A DNA stretch of 64,000 nucleotides, from the NCBI RefSeq assembly GCF_019973735.1, contig NZ_AP024463.1:1550001-1614000 (forward strand). Direction: 5' to 3'. Numbering within the stretch: position 1 is the first letter of the stretch; every line of letters begins with the position of its first letter. Under the pieces are notes generated by a model. The model was not told the origin of the DNA, did not search any database, and saw nothing but the letters and a program-made list of their open reading frames with translations. Source of the DNA: Arachnia rubra (GTDB taxonomy: Bacteria > Actinomycetota > Actinomycetes > Propionibacteriales > Propionibacteriaceae). The position numbers were made by a program, and so were the translations under genes. Below are positions 30,093-38,357 of the stretch, one piece after another.

Positions 30093-31186
30093 AAGACCTG
30101 CGATCCATCCGTCCGACACCCGCCGATGTTGATGCCGAGTTCACGCCGCCCCGCCGTGCCGCTGTCTTGCACCAGGTCCTGGCCTCAGAGATGGCACCGG
30201 TTTCCCACCGCGGATGGTGGCTGGCGGCCGCAGGCGTGGCGGCAGCCGTGACCATCACAGCGGTCCTCGTGGTTTCACCGATGGTGCGCGGTACCAGTGC
30301 CCCCATAGCCGATCCTGTCCCGCCCGCTGGCTCCCTGGCGGACTCCGAGCCTGCACCGTCCGCCAGCTCCCCGGCGGCGGAACAGTCCGCCGCATCCCCG
30401 ACCCCGCAGCCTCCCAAGTCCCTGGTGAAATACGACCTCGGAACGGTGACCTCACCCAAGGTCTTGGAGAAGATCTCCACGGTCACTGGGGATGGCACGA
30501 CGGCCAAGGGGAAGTATCTGCACACCGTGATCGTCAGCCAGCAGACCAAGGAAGGCACCAGAGTCCTTGACGGCTACACCGATGCGGACGGCTGGCAATG
30601 GCGCCATGACACCATGACCGCTGAGAATGGCTCCGGCAACGTGATGGAGAGCTGGAAAATCTTCGGCGGCGACTTCACAAAGGACGATGTCAGCTCCTTG
30701 CCAGCCGACCCCGATGCCCTCGATGCCGCGCTGCGGGCAAGGGGCGGTAGCAACTCGACGGACGAGCGGGTTTTCAAGGGAATCGATGAGGCCCTCCACT
30801 CGGGCCTGGCCTCGCCGGAGCTGAGGGCCGCGGCCATCAAGGTGCTGCAGAAGATCGCAGAGAACCCGCAGAAACCAGCCCCCGACAAAGAAGGCGTCCT
30901 CGCCACACCGAAACTCGAGGTGGCCGAGCTGGCCCTGCCGGATGGCAGCCCCGGGTACCGGGTGATGTTCACGGACCAGGGGAGCCGTCCCGGCGTCACC
31001 CAGTCTCTCGTCCTCGACGCGACAGGCCAGCTCCTGGAGACCAGCAGTACCTACGACGGCAGCGACCCGGAATTCCCCGACCCCAAGAACTATGCCAGCC
31101 AGGTTCAGGTCCGGGAGTATGTCGACCAGCTGCCGGCCGAGTTCGTCTCCCGGCTCGGCACCGAGCGGGTGGAAAAGGAGGGATAA
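30089..31186 (+). CDS. Single-pass membrane protein paired with the ECF sigma factor (CU044_5270-like)
   Basis: The protein has 365 residues. A short cytosolic part (1-42) is followed by a helix at about 43-62 (GWWLAAAGVAAAVTITAVLVV), then a Pro/Ser/Ala-rich linker (70-108) and an extracytoplasmic domain of about 250 residues. The layout and the DGSPGYRVMFTDQG-like beta segments resemble CU044_5270 proteins, which often lie next to ECF sigma genes. The 4-bp overlap with the sigma gene supports a joint function. No zinc anti-sigma motif (HxxxCxxC) is present, so a direct anti-sigma role is only inferred. Confidence 0.75.
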   Translation: MKDLRSIRPTPADVDAEFTPPRRAAVLHQVLASEMAPVSHRGWWLAAAGVAAAVTITAVLVVSPMVRGTSAPIADPVPPAGSLADSEPAPSASSPAAEQSAASPTPQPPKSLVKYDLGTVTSPKVLEKISTVTGDGTTAKGKYLHTVIVSQQTKEGTRVLDGYTDADGWQWRHDTMTAENGSGNVMESWKIFGGDFTKDDVSSLPADPDALDAALRARGGSNSTDERVFKGIDEALHSGLASPELRAAAIKVLQKIAENPQKPAPDKEGVLATPKLEVAELALPDGSPGYRVMFTDQGSRPGVTQSLVLDATGQLLETSSTYDGSDPEFPDPKNYASQVQVREYVDQLPAEFVSRLGTERVEKEG

Positions 31187-31205
31187 CACCCTGGCCACCA
31201 GACGA

Positions 31206-31242
31206 GGCTGGCCCCTCGCCATCGAATGGTGAGGGGCCAGCC
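31206..31242. terminator. Strong bidirectional hairpin terminator
   Basis: A perfect 12-bp stem (31206-31217 with 31231-31242, GGCTGGCCCCTC / GAGGGGCCAGCC) extends through a G-T pair and CCAT/ATGG to a CGA loop, about 17 bp in all. It has no T tract, as is common in actinobacteria, and lies between convergent genes. Confidence 0.85.
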
Positions 31243-31254
31243 CGGTGCCTGTCC

Positions 31255-32502
31255 TCAGGCGTCCCGGAACTCCTGGAGGGTCTCCTGCGCCTGGTTCAGC
31301 CAGGATGTGTAGGTCTCCAGGGATTTCCTGGCGTCCTTGGCCTTCCGGGCATCGCCCTTAGCCTCAGCGTCCTGGAGGTCCCGGGTGAGTTTATCCACCT
31401 GAGACTGGAACAGCGCGACGGTGTCCTCAGCGCGTCTGCGTGCCTCCGGATCGGTGCGGCGCCAGCGTTCAGCCTCCAGCTCACCGACATGGTCGGAGAG
31501 TTTCCTGACCCGGGAGTCGAGATCTCGCATGGCTCCCCGCGGCACGTGGCCGATCTCGGAGAACTTGGCGAGGAACTCGCGCAGGGTGGTTTTAGCGAGC
31601 TCCACATCCGTGACCCCGTCGAGATCGCGTTCTGCCTGCCCCAGGAGCGCTACCTTCTTGTTCAGGTTCTCAGCCTGCTCCCCATCCAGGGCATGCTGCG
31701 CGGCGGAACGGGCATTGAAGAACTGGTCCTGCAGCGCATGGAACTGCGACCACAGGGCCTCGTCATCAGCGCGCCGGGCGGAACCGGCTGCTTTCCAGCG
31801 GGTCATCAGCTCGCGGAACGCGCCGGCGGTGGGTCCCCAGTCGGTGGATTCAGCCAGCGGAATGGCTTCCGCGATGATCTGCTCCTTGACACGTTTCGCC
31901 TCGTCACGGCGGGCGTTCAGCTCAGCGAAATGTGCCTTGCGCCGACGCGTGTACTGCGTCCGGGCGGAGCTGAAACGGTGCCAGAGCTCGTTGTCAGTGG
32001 TGCGGTCGATGCGGGGGAGCGTCTTCCACTCTTCCAAGAGCTCCCGGAACCGGTCAACTCCATGCCGCCAGTCGTTGCCAGCGGCCAGTGTCTCTGCCTC
32101 ATCCACCATGGTTTGTTTCGCGGCGATGGTGTTGGCGTTCTGCTCAGCGCGAGCGGCTTTGCGGGCCTCGATCTGGGCAGGGAGCAGTTCCTCCAGGGTG
32201 TCCAGCCGCGCCGTCAGAGCTGCAAGATCGCCCACGGCATTCGCCTCGGAGACGTTGGTGCGCGCTGTGGCGATGGCCTTCCGGGCCTCTTCGGGGGACA
32301 TCGCCTGGGTCTCGACACGCGAGACGAGCAACGTCACCTCGGCAGCCAGGTTCTCGTAGCGCCGCGTGTAGAACGCCAGGGCCTCTTCGGGGGTCGAATC
32401 GGGGACCTGCCCAACACTTCTCTCTGTGTCACCGATGCGGACGTAGACGGTGCCGTCGGGATCGACGCGACCAAACTCCGCGGGCGCTTGCTGTTCGCTC
32501 AT
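31255..32502 (-). CDS. DUF349 domain protein
   Basis: The protein has 415 residues from ATG 32502; a GTG at 32508 is also possible. It is highly charged and mostly helical, with repeated DUF349 units (RFRELLEEWKTLPRIDR, AFRELMTRWKAAGSARR, REFLAKFSEIGHVPR), each with the W-K or similar core. A coiled-coil C-terminus follows (QSQVDKLTRDLQDAEAKGDA). There is no membrane segment. Its function is not established; the gene is usually near rel and hisS in actinobacteria, as here. A TAGATT on the minus strand (32516-32511) could be its -10 with little or no leader. Confidence 0.9.
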   Translation of the reverse strand: MSEQQAPAEFGRVDPDGTVYVRIGDTERSVGQVPDSTPEEALAFYTRRYENLAAEVTLLVSRVETQAMSPEEARKAIATARTNVSEANAVGDLAALTARLDTLEELLPAQIEARKAARAEQNANTIAAKQTMVDEAETLAAGNDWRHGVDRFRELLEEWKTLPRIDRTTDNELWHRFSSARTQYTRRRKAHFAELNARRDEAKRVKEQIIAEAIPLAESTDWGPTAGAFRELMTRWKAAGSARRADDEALWSQFHALQDQFFNARSAAQHALDGEQAENLNKKVALLGQAERDLDGVTDVELAKTTLREFLAKFSEIGHVPRGAMRDLDSRVRKLSDHVGELEAERWRRTDPEARRRAEDTVALFQSQVDKLTRDLQDAEAKGDARKAKDARKSLETYTSWLNQAQETLQEFRDA

Positions 32503-32522
32503 GCACACAATCTAGCGGTCAA

Positions 32523-32544
32523 ACCCGTCAGGGGACAGACGGGT
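32523..32544. repeat. Small inverted repeat in the DUF349/MBL divergent region
   Basis: ACCCGTC (32523-32529) and GACGGGT (32538-32544) form a 7-bp perfect inverted repeat with an 8-nt spacer. It sits just upstream of the proposed DUF349 promoter, so it could be an operator or a chance stem. The rest of the 205-bp gap shows nothing further. Confidence 0.35.
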
Positions 32545-32695
32545 GTGAATCATCGCCTGTCCCGGCGTCACAACCGGGTTCCGCAATGACACGGCCATCC
32601 TCTGGGATTCCGCGTTCTCTGCATGACCTGGCCTGCGGGATCTCGTTCTCGGCACACCCACCGGCCACCCATGCCAGCACGCCGCCTCGAACCTC

Positions 32696-32701
32696 TAAGG
32701 T
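32696..32701 (+). promoter_or_regulatory. Candidate -10 box for the MBL hydrolase gene
   Basis: TAAGGT ends 6 nt before GTG 32708, the same spacing as at rel, rarA, pcp and gmk. The AAGG inside it could instead serve as a weak Shine-Dalgarno, so leaderless initiation is not certain. Confidence 0.4.
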
Positions 32702-32707
32702 AGGCGA

Positions 32708-33382
32708 GTGCGCATTGAAACCATCCCCGTCTCCCCCTGGACCGCCAACTGCTATCTGATGGCAGCCGATCAGGGCACGGGCTGCCTTGTCGTTGACCCT
32801 GGCGTCAAGGGATCTGAAGTGGTCTCTGCCGCCCTGGACCGGCTTGGCTGGATCCCGGAGGCCATCGCGTGCACCCATGGCCATCTCGACCATTCCGGGG
32901 ACGCAGCGACCCTGGCTGCGGTGTGGGGAACCCCGGTCTACTGCGCGGCCGCTGACCAGGAAATGCTCTCCAAGCCCTCTGCGGGGCTGGGGACGCGCCT
33001 GGTGCCGCTCATCAGGCAGCTCATCGGCGAGGACCGCCTGAGCGTACCGGGGGATCTGCGCGACCACGGGCCTTTCCAGATCCCGTGCGGGCTCAGGGTG
33101 GAGCCCCACGCCGCTCCTGGGCACACCCCTGGTTCCACGCTCCTCGGCGTGGGCGATGGATCCGACAGCGTGCTCCTGACCGGGGACGTCCTATTCCAGG
33201 GAACCATCGGACGGACCGATCTGCCGGGCGGCGACCTGCGACAGATGCGCTCCACCCTGCGCCGGATCATCGAGATCTTCCCGGACAACACTGTGCTCTT
33301 GCCCGGGCACGGGGAACCCACCACCATCGGGGCTGAGAAACTCACCAACCCCTACCTGCAATCCGATTTCCTGAAGGACTGA
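32708..33382 (+). CDS. Metallo-beta-lactamase-fold hydrolase (glyoxalase II-like)
   Basis: The protein has 224 residues. The metal motif T56-H-G-H-L-D-H62 is complete, followed by PGHTPGS, LLTGDVLF and LLPGHGEPT, which supply the other ligands. The fold fits YcbL/GloB-type hydrolases that cleave S-acyl glutathione- or mycothiol-like thioesters. The true substrate is unknown. This gene stands directly before hisS, as in other actinobacteria (mycobacterial Rv2581c-hisS). It ends 3 bp before hisS. Confidence 0.9.
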   Translation: MRIETIPVSPWTANCYLMAADQGTGCLVVDPGVKGSEVVSAALDRLGWIPEAIACTHGHLDHSGDAATLAAVWGTPVYCAAADQEMLSKPSAGLGTRLVPLIRQLIGEDRLSVPGDLRDHGPFQIPCGLRVEPHAAPGHTPGSTLLGVGDGSDSVLLTGDVLFQGTIGRTDLPGGDLRQMRSTLRRIIEIFPDNTVLLPGHGEPTTIGAEKLTNPYLQSDFLKD

Positions 33383-33385
33383 GCC

Positions 33386-34720
33386 ATGGCACGCCCCAAA
33401 CCAATCTCTGGTTTCCCCGAGTTCCTGCCCGCCGGGCGCCTGGTCGAGAACCAGGTACTCGGTGCCATCACTTCCACCTTCGAGCTTCATGGCTTCGCCC
33501 CCATCGAGACCAGGGCAGTTGAGCCTCTCGGGCAGCTGGCCCGCAAAGGAGAGATCGACAAGGAGATATACGTCGTCAGGCGCCTGCATGCTCAAGCCGG
33601 GGAGGCCGACGAGCTTGGCCTTCACTTCGATCTGACGGTGCCTTTCGCCCGTTACGTGCTGGAGAACTCCGGACACCTCAACTTTCCGTTCCGCCGCTAC
33701 CAGGTGCAGAAGGTCTGGCGAGGTGAACGCCCGCAGGAGGGCCGCTACCGCGAGTTCACCCAGGCCGACATCGATATCGTCGGCCAGGATAGGCTGGCAG
33801 ATCACCACGACGCTGAGATCCCCCTGGTGGCTCTCGACGTCTTCGGCAGGCTGCACCGCGATCTGGGCCTGCCCCCGGTGAGCATCCGGGTCAACAACCG
33901 GAAGCTCTCAGAGGGTTTCTACCGGGGACTGGGGATCGATGACACGGCGGCGGTGCTGCAGCGCGTCGACAAATACGACAAGGTCGGTCCTGACGTGGTC
34001 GCCGAGCTGCTGACCGAACAGGTGGGGTTGAGCACCGCCCAGGCCCGCTCCTGCGTCGCACTGGCCGGGATCAGCGCCGACGATGAGTCCTTCGCCGACC
34101 AGGTGCGCTCCCTCGGCGTCACCCATGAACTGCTCGATGAGGGGCTGGCCGACCTCGCGGCGCTCATCCGCATCGCGCGCGAGGCCGAGCCGGGCCGCGT
34201 GGTCGCGGACCTGAAGATCGCCCGCGGCCTCGACTACTACACAGGCACCGTGTACGAGACTCTGCTGCTGGGATCAGAGAAGCTCGGATCAGTGGCCTCG
34301 GGCGGCAGGTACGATTCGCTGGCCAGCGACGGAAAGGCGACTTTCCCCGGCGTCGGCTACTCCTTCGGCGTGACCCGGATACTCGCCCCCCTCATCGGGA
34401 GGGGAGCGCTGACCGCGACCCGCAGCGTCCCCTCAGCGGTCCTGGTGGCCGTGGACTCGGAGGAGACCCGCCACCGGGCGATATCCGTGGCACGGCGGCT
34501 GCGCGAGCGCGGCATCGCCTGCGAGGTGGCACCCAAGGCCGACAGGTTCGGCCGCCAGATCCGGTTTGCCGAGCGGCGAGGGATTCCCTTCGTCTGGTTC
34601 GGCGCGGGGGTTGACGACTCGGTGAAGGACATCCGGTCAGGGGAACAGCTGCCTGCGGATCCGGGCAGTTGGCGGCCTGCCGCGCAGGACGCCGTTCCGC
34701 GTGTGATCCAAGGTGGTTGA
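33386..34720 (+). CDS. hisS: Histidyl-tRNA synthetase
   Basis: A class II synthetase of 444 residues. Motif 2 reads YRYQVQKVWRGERPQEGRYRE followed by FTQADIDIVG. The His-specific motif RGLDYYTGTVYE is present, as is motif 3 (GVGYSFGVTRI). The C-terminal anticodon-binding domain starts near residue 345 (SAVLVAVDSEE). It starts with ATG 3 bp after the hydrolase gene. Confidence 0.95.
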   Translation: MARPKPISGFPEFLPAGRLVENQVLGAITSTFELHGFAPIETRAVEPLGQLARKGEIDKEIYVVRRLHAQAGEADELGLHFDLTVPFARYVLENSGHLNFPFRRYQVQKVWRGERPQEGRYREFTQADIDIVGQDRLADHHDAEIPLVALDVFGRLHRDLGLPPVSIRVNNRKLSEGFYRGLGIDDTAAVLQRVDKYDKVGPDVVAELLTEQVGLSTAQARSCVALAGISADDESFADQVRSLGVTHELLDEGLADLAALIRIAREAEPGRVVADLKIARGLDYYTGTVYETLLLGSEKLGSVASGGRYDSLASDGKATFPGVGYSFGVTRILAPLIGRGALTATRSVPSAVLVAVDSEETRHRAISVARRLRERGIACEVAPKADRFGRQIRFAERRGIPFVWFGAGVDDSVKDIRSGEQLPADPGSWRPAAQDAVPRVIQGG

Positions 34721-34737
34721 AAACTTCTGGACAGGGG

Positions 34738-34767
34738 TTGCTTCTGCTCCGAGGCAAAGGTTAGGCT
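34738..34767 (+). promoter_or_regulatory. Candidate promoter for efeUOB
   Basis: TTGCTT (34738-34743) and TAGGCT (34762-34767) are separated by 18 bp. The -10 lies inside the proposed DtxR/IdeR box, so repressor binding would block RNA polymerase. Confidence 0.5.
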
Positions 34768-34774
34768 CGCCTTC
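34756..34774 (+). promoter_or_regulatory. Candidate DtxR/IdeR iron box upstream of efeU
   Basis: AAAGGTTAGGCTCGCCTTC matches the DtxR/IdeR consensus TTAGGTTAGGCTAACCTAA at 13 of 19 positions, including the whole AGGTTAGGCT core and the CCT of the other half-site. It lies 35 bp before efeU and overlaps the -10. Confidence 0.7.
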
Positions 34775-34808
34775 CGTTTGAAGCGCAGCGCCTAATGCAA
34801 GGAATCGG

Positions 34809-35735
34809 ATGTTTCTGGCCTCTTTCCTCATCGGCCTCAGGGAAGGCCTTGAGGCTTCGCTGATCATCGGCATACTGATCGCCTATGTCCGCAAGCAGCA
34901 ACGCGACGAGGTGGTGGGAAAGATCTGGCTGGGGGTCATCCTCGCCGTGATCATCGCCGCCGGTCTCGGAGCGCTCTTCACCTTCGGACGCTATGGCCTG
35001 ACCTTCGAGGGCCAGGAGATGATCGGCGGCTTCATGTCACTGCTCGCGGTCGTGATGGTCACCTGGATGGTCTTCTGGATGCTCAAAGCGGGGCGCACCA
35101 TGAAAGCCGAGCTTGAGTCGAGTGCCGCCGCTGCTCTCGGCGCCGGGTGGGGCATGTTCTGGCTGGCTCTCATCTCCGTGGGACGGGAGGGCATCGAGAC
35201 CACCCTGATGCTGTGGAGCTCACTGACCAATCCGCTATCGCTGGTGGCCGCCATTGTCGGGATCCTTGCGTCCTGCGTCCTGGGCTACCTCGTCTACCGG
35301 GGAATGGTACGGATCAAATTCTCCACCTTCTTCGCCTGGACCGGCCTGTTCCTGGTTATCATGACCGCCGGCATCCTCGCCTACGGCATCCATGACCTCC
35401 AGGAGGCCAGAATCCTGCCCGGGCCGTTCTCCGGGGCGCCCATCACACCGACGGACTTCCGCACGGGAGATGTGCTGGTCGGATTCTTCACAGAACGGCC
35501 CTACTGGGGTGCGCCGTTCCCGTTCGGCTGGGCATTCGACCTGCAGAAGGTCATCGACCCCGCCAGCACCCTGGGGGCCCTCCTGAAGGGAACGGTGGGA
35601 TTCACCCCCCTGATGAGCTGGCTTGAAATCGTCGCCTGGGCCATCTACCTGGCGATCGTCCTCCCGATGTTCATCCGTCGGGCTCTTCCACGAAAGGAAA
35701 CCGGGAAAGATAATGAAGTCTCTGCATCTGCGTAG
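34809..35735 (+). CDS. efeU: Ferrous iron permease EfeU (FTR1 family)
   Basis: The membrane permease of the EfeUOB iron uptake system, 308 residues with about seven helices. The two REXXE-type iron motifs are visible: REGLE near residue 13 and REGIE near residue 124. AAGGAA (34799-34804) precedes ATG 34809. Its end overlaps the efeO start by 23 bp. Iron-dependent repression is expected from the upstream box. Confidence 0.94.
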   Translation: MFLASFLIGLREGLEASLIIGILIAYVRKQQRDEVVGKIWLGVILAVIIAAGLGALFTFGRYGLTFEGQEMIGGFMSLLAVVMVTWMVFWMLKAGRTMKAELESSAAAALGAGWGMFWLALISVGREGIETTLMLWSSLTNPLSLVAAIVGILASCVLGYLVYRGMVRIKFSTFFAWTGLFLVIMTAGILAYGIHDLQEARILPGPFSGAPITPTDFRTGDVLVGFFTERPYWGAPFPFGWAFDLQKVIDPASTLGALLKGTVGFTPLMSWLEIVAWAIYLAIVLPMFIRRALPRKETGKDNEVSASA

Positions 35736-36999
35736 CCTTGCCGCTCTGGCGGCAGGAGCTCTGCTCCTGGCAGGCTGCACCGAGAACAAACCTGCACAGG
35801 AAGGTGCTGCCTCGAGCGGAGCCAGTGGGGCCAGCAACGCCCTGAACGTCACATCGACCAACGACGACTGCCAGGTGTCCGCGGCCTCCGCATCCTCCGG
35901 CAACGTCACATTCACCATCAAGAATGATGGTGCCAAGATCACCGAATTCTACCTCCTGGCCTCCGACGGGCTCCGTATCGTCTCAGAGCGTGAGAACATT
36001 GCGCCCGGTGCCACGGCGGACCTGACGGTCAGCCTGCAACCGGGTGACTACTTCACTGCCTGCAAACCGGGCATGCGTGGCACCAACGTGGGCAAGACGG
36101 CCTTCAAGGTGACGGGCGACCCCGTCGAACTCTCCGGTGACGACCAGGCTCTGTTTGACAAGGCGGTCCAGGACTATGTGGATTTCGTGAAGAACGAGGT
36201 CTCCGCACTGGTGCCGAAGACCGACGAGTTCGCGAAGGCCTACATGGCCGGAGATGACGAGAAGGCCAAGCAGATGTTCGCCTCCACCCGGGTGCACTAC
36301 GAACGGATCGAGCCCATCGCCGAGGCGCTCGGGGTGCTCGACCCGCGGATCGACTACCGCGAGATCAACTATCTCGCCGAAGCCGACCAGTTCAAGGAGG
36401 ACGACCCGACCTTCACCGAATGGCTGGGATTCCACCGCATTGAGAAAGACCTGTGGGCGCCCGCGGCCGATGCCGTGCAGCCTGACGGCACATCCGCCAT
36501 GGAGGGCTGGAGCCCCTCAACCCCTGAGGACCGCAAGAGGATCGGTGAGGCCCTGATCGCCGACGTCAACAAACTGCAGGAGACGGTCAGCGACCCCAAC
36601 TTCATCAAGGATCAGGGAGTGTCGATCTCCACGGTCTCCAATGGTGCATCCGGGTTGCTTGAGGAGATCTCCACCAACAAGGTCACCGGTGAGGAGAACT
36701 GGTGGAGCCACTACGACCTGTGGGATTTCCAGGCCAACCTGCAGGGCGCCAAGATCGCCTTCGACCTGGTCGCTCCCATCGCCGAGCGCAAGGGTGAGGA
36801 GGGCAAGGCGCTGGTGGCCCAGATCAACACCGAGTTCGGTAAGCTCCAGTCGCTTCTGGACCAGTACGGCTCCCTCGACGCGGGATACGTCCTCTACGAC
36901 AAGGTCACCTCTGATCAGCAGAAGGAGCTCAGCGACCAGATCAACGCCACGCGTGAACCCCTGTCGAAGCTGACTGCCACGGTCCTCGGGATTCAGTGA
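35713..36999 (+). CDS. efeO: Iron uptake lipoprotein EfeO
   Basis: The product has 428 residues from ATG 35713, after AAGGAAA and GGGAAAG. A lipoprotein signal ends LLLAGC with Cys22. A cupredoxin-like domain follows (about 50-135, ending YFTACKPGM), then an M75 imelysin-type domain with the H-x-x-E motif in WLGFHRIEKDLW. It binds iron outside the membrane and hands it to EfeU. A longer frame from 35623 lies wholly inside efeU and lacks a signal peptide. It overlaps efeB by 1 bp. Confidence 0.94.
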   Translation: MKSLHLRSLAALAAGALLLAGCTENKPAQEGAASSGASGASNALNVTSTNDDCQVSAASASSGNVTFTIKNDGAKITEFYLLASDGLRIVSERENIAPGATADLTVSLQPGDYFTACKPGMRGTNVGKTAFKVTGDPVELSGDDQALFDKAVQDYVDFVKNEVSALVPKTDEFAKAYMAGDDEKAKQMFASTRVHYERIEPIAEALGVLDPRIDYREINYLAEADQFKEDDPTFTEWLGFHRIEKDLWAPAADAVQPDGTSAMEGWSPSTPEDRKRIGEALIADVNKLQETVSDPNFIKDQGVSISTVSNGASGLLEEISTNKVTGEENWWSHYDLWDFQANLQGAKIAFDLVAPIAERKGEEGKALVAQINTEFGKLQSLLDQYGSLDAGYVLYDKVTSDQQKELSDQINATREPLSKLTATVLGIQ

Positions 37000-38300
37000 T
37001 GTCAGACGAGCCGGGGGTTGAGCGACCGGTCAGGGGGCTGTCGAGACGGGGCATGCTCGCCTGGGCGGGCACCGCGACCAGCCTCGCCGGCCTAGGCGCG
37101 GGAGGATTCTTCGCCTCCCGCGCCGTCGGTCCCCGTAAGGAAAGGTCCTCTGACGGGGCAGGCGAAGGCCTGGAATATCCGTTCTACGGTGAGCACCAGG
37201 CGGGAATCATCACCCCTGCCCAGGAGCAGCTTCACTTCGCCGCCTTCGACGTGGGGTCCGACCAGTCCCGGGAGGACCTGATCGAGTTGCTCAGAGACTG
37301 GACCTATGCCGCCTCCCGGCTCGTTCAAGGACTGTCTGTCAGTGCGGGCGGGGCCTTCGAGGGAAACCCGCTGGCCCCGCCAGACGACACGGGGGAGGCA
37401 GCCGACTTCGGGCCCTGTGGGCTGACGATCACGTTCGGTTTCGGCCGGTCGCTGTTCGTCGACTCCGAGGGCAGGGACCGGTTCGGCATCGCCGACAGAA
37501 TGCCCAAGGAGTTCACCAAGCTGCCGAAGATGGTCAACGACTTCATCCAGCCCGCCATCTCCGAGGGCGACCTGTGCGTCCAAGCGTGCGCGAATGATCC
37601 CCAGGTAGCCGTGCATGCCATCCGCAACCTCACCCGGCTGGCTTTCGGCCGGGCGTCGCTGCGGTGGTCGCAGCTGGGATTCGGCCGGGCGTCGTCGACC
37701 TCGAAGGAGCAGCAGACCCCGCGGAATCTGTTCGGCCAGAAGGATGGCACCAACAACCTGAAGGCCGAGGAGCCCGAGAAACTCGCGGAACATGTCTGGA
37801 TCTCTGAGGGTCCCGAGTGGGCGCACGGTGGCTCCTACCTGATAGCGCGCAAGATCATGATGACCATCGAGGTCTGGGATGGGGTGCGCCTGGAGGAGCA
37901 GGACCGCGTGCTCGGACGTGCCAAGGGGTCGGGGGCTCCGCTCTCGGGAGGCGATGAGTTCACCACCCCGGACTTCAAGAAGCTGGGCGACGATGGGAAG
38001 CCGCTGATTGACACCCGCTCGCATGTGGCGCGCACCCACCCGGACAACAATGGCGGGATCCACATCCTGAGGCGCGCCTACAACTTCGTGGACGGCAATG
38101 ACCAGCAGGGGCGGCTTGCGGCCGGGTTGTTCTTCCTGGCGTTCGTGAAGGCCCCGGCCCGGTTCGCGAAAATCCACCGGAACATGTCGCGCGACGACAT
38201 GTTCGTCGAATATCTGAAAACCCACTCGAGCGGGGTCTATCTGGTGCCTCCCGGGATCAGCGAGGGCGAGTACATCGGGCAGAGGCTGTTCGCCCAGTAA
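36999..38300 (+). CDS. efeB: Deferrochelatase/peroxidase EfeB (Dyp-type, Tat-exported)
   Basis: The product has 433 residues. The N-terminus has a Tat signal (LSRRGMLAWAGTATSLAG, Arg16-Arg17). The Dyp motif G-x-x-D-G appears in FGQKDGTNNL and the proximal-His region in DTRSHVARTHPDNNGG. It is a haem peroxidase that works with EfeUO. A 15-bp direct repeat (37644-37658 and 37680-37694) encodes FGRAS twice. ATG 36999 overlaps the efeO stop by 1 bp; GTG 36996 is an alternative. Confidence 0.94.
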   Translation: MSDEPGVERPVRGLSRRGMLAWAGTATSLAGLGAGGFFASRAVGPRKERSSDGAGEGLEYPFYGEHQAGIITPAQEQLHFAAFDVGSDQSREDLIELLRDWTYAASRLVQGLSVSAGGAFEGNPLAPPDDTGEAADFGPCGLTITFGFGRSLFVDSEGRDRFGIADRMPKEFTKLPKMVNDFIQPAISEGDLCVQACANDPQVAVHAIRNLTRLAFGRASLRWSQLGFGRASSTSKEQQTPRNLFGQKDGTNNLKAEEPEKLAEHVWISEGPEWAHGGSYLIARKIMMTIEVWDGVRLEEQDRVLGRAKGSGAPLSGGDEFTTPDFKKLGDDGKPLIDTRSHVARTHPDNNGGIHILRRAYNFVDGNDQQGRLAAGLFFLAFVKAPARFAKIHRNMSRDDMFVEYLKTHSSGVYLVPPGISEGEYIGQRLFAQ

Positions 38301-38357
38301 GATTCATCGCTGGTGAGCTGCACCGTCTATGCAGCCAGAACGGAGAGGAAACTTCAC

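Noticed and set aside
37644..37694. 15-bp direct repeat in efeB (FGRAS twice)
   Set aside because: It lies in a conserved region of the peroxidase and is explained by the coding sequence and GC-rich codon use.
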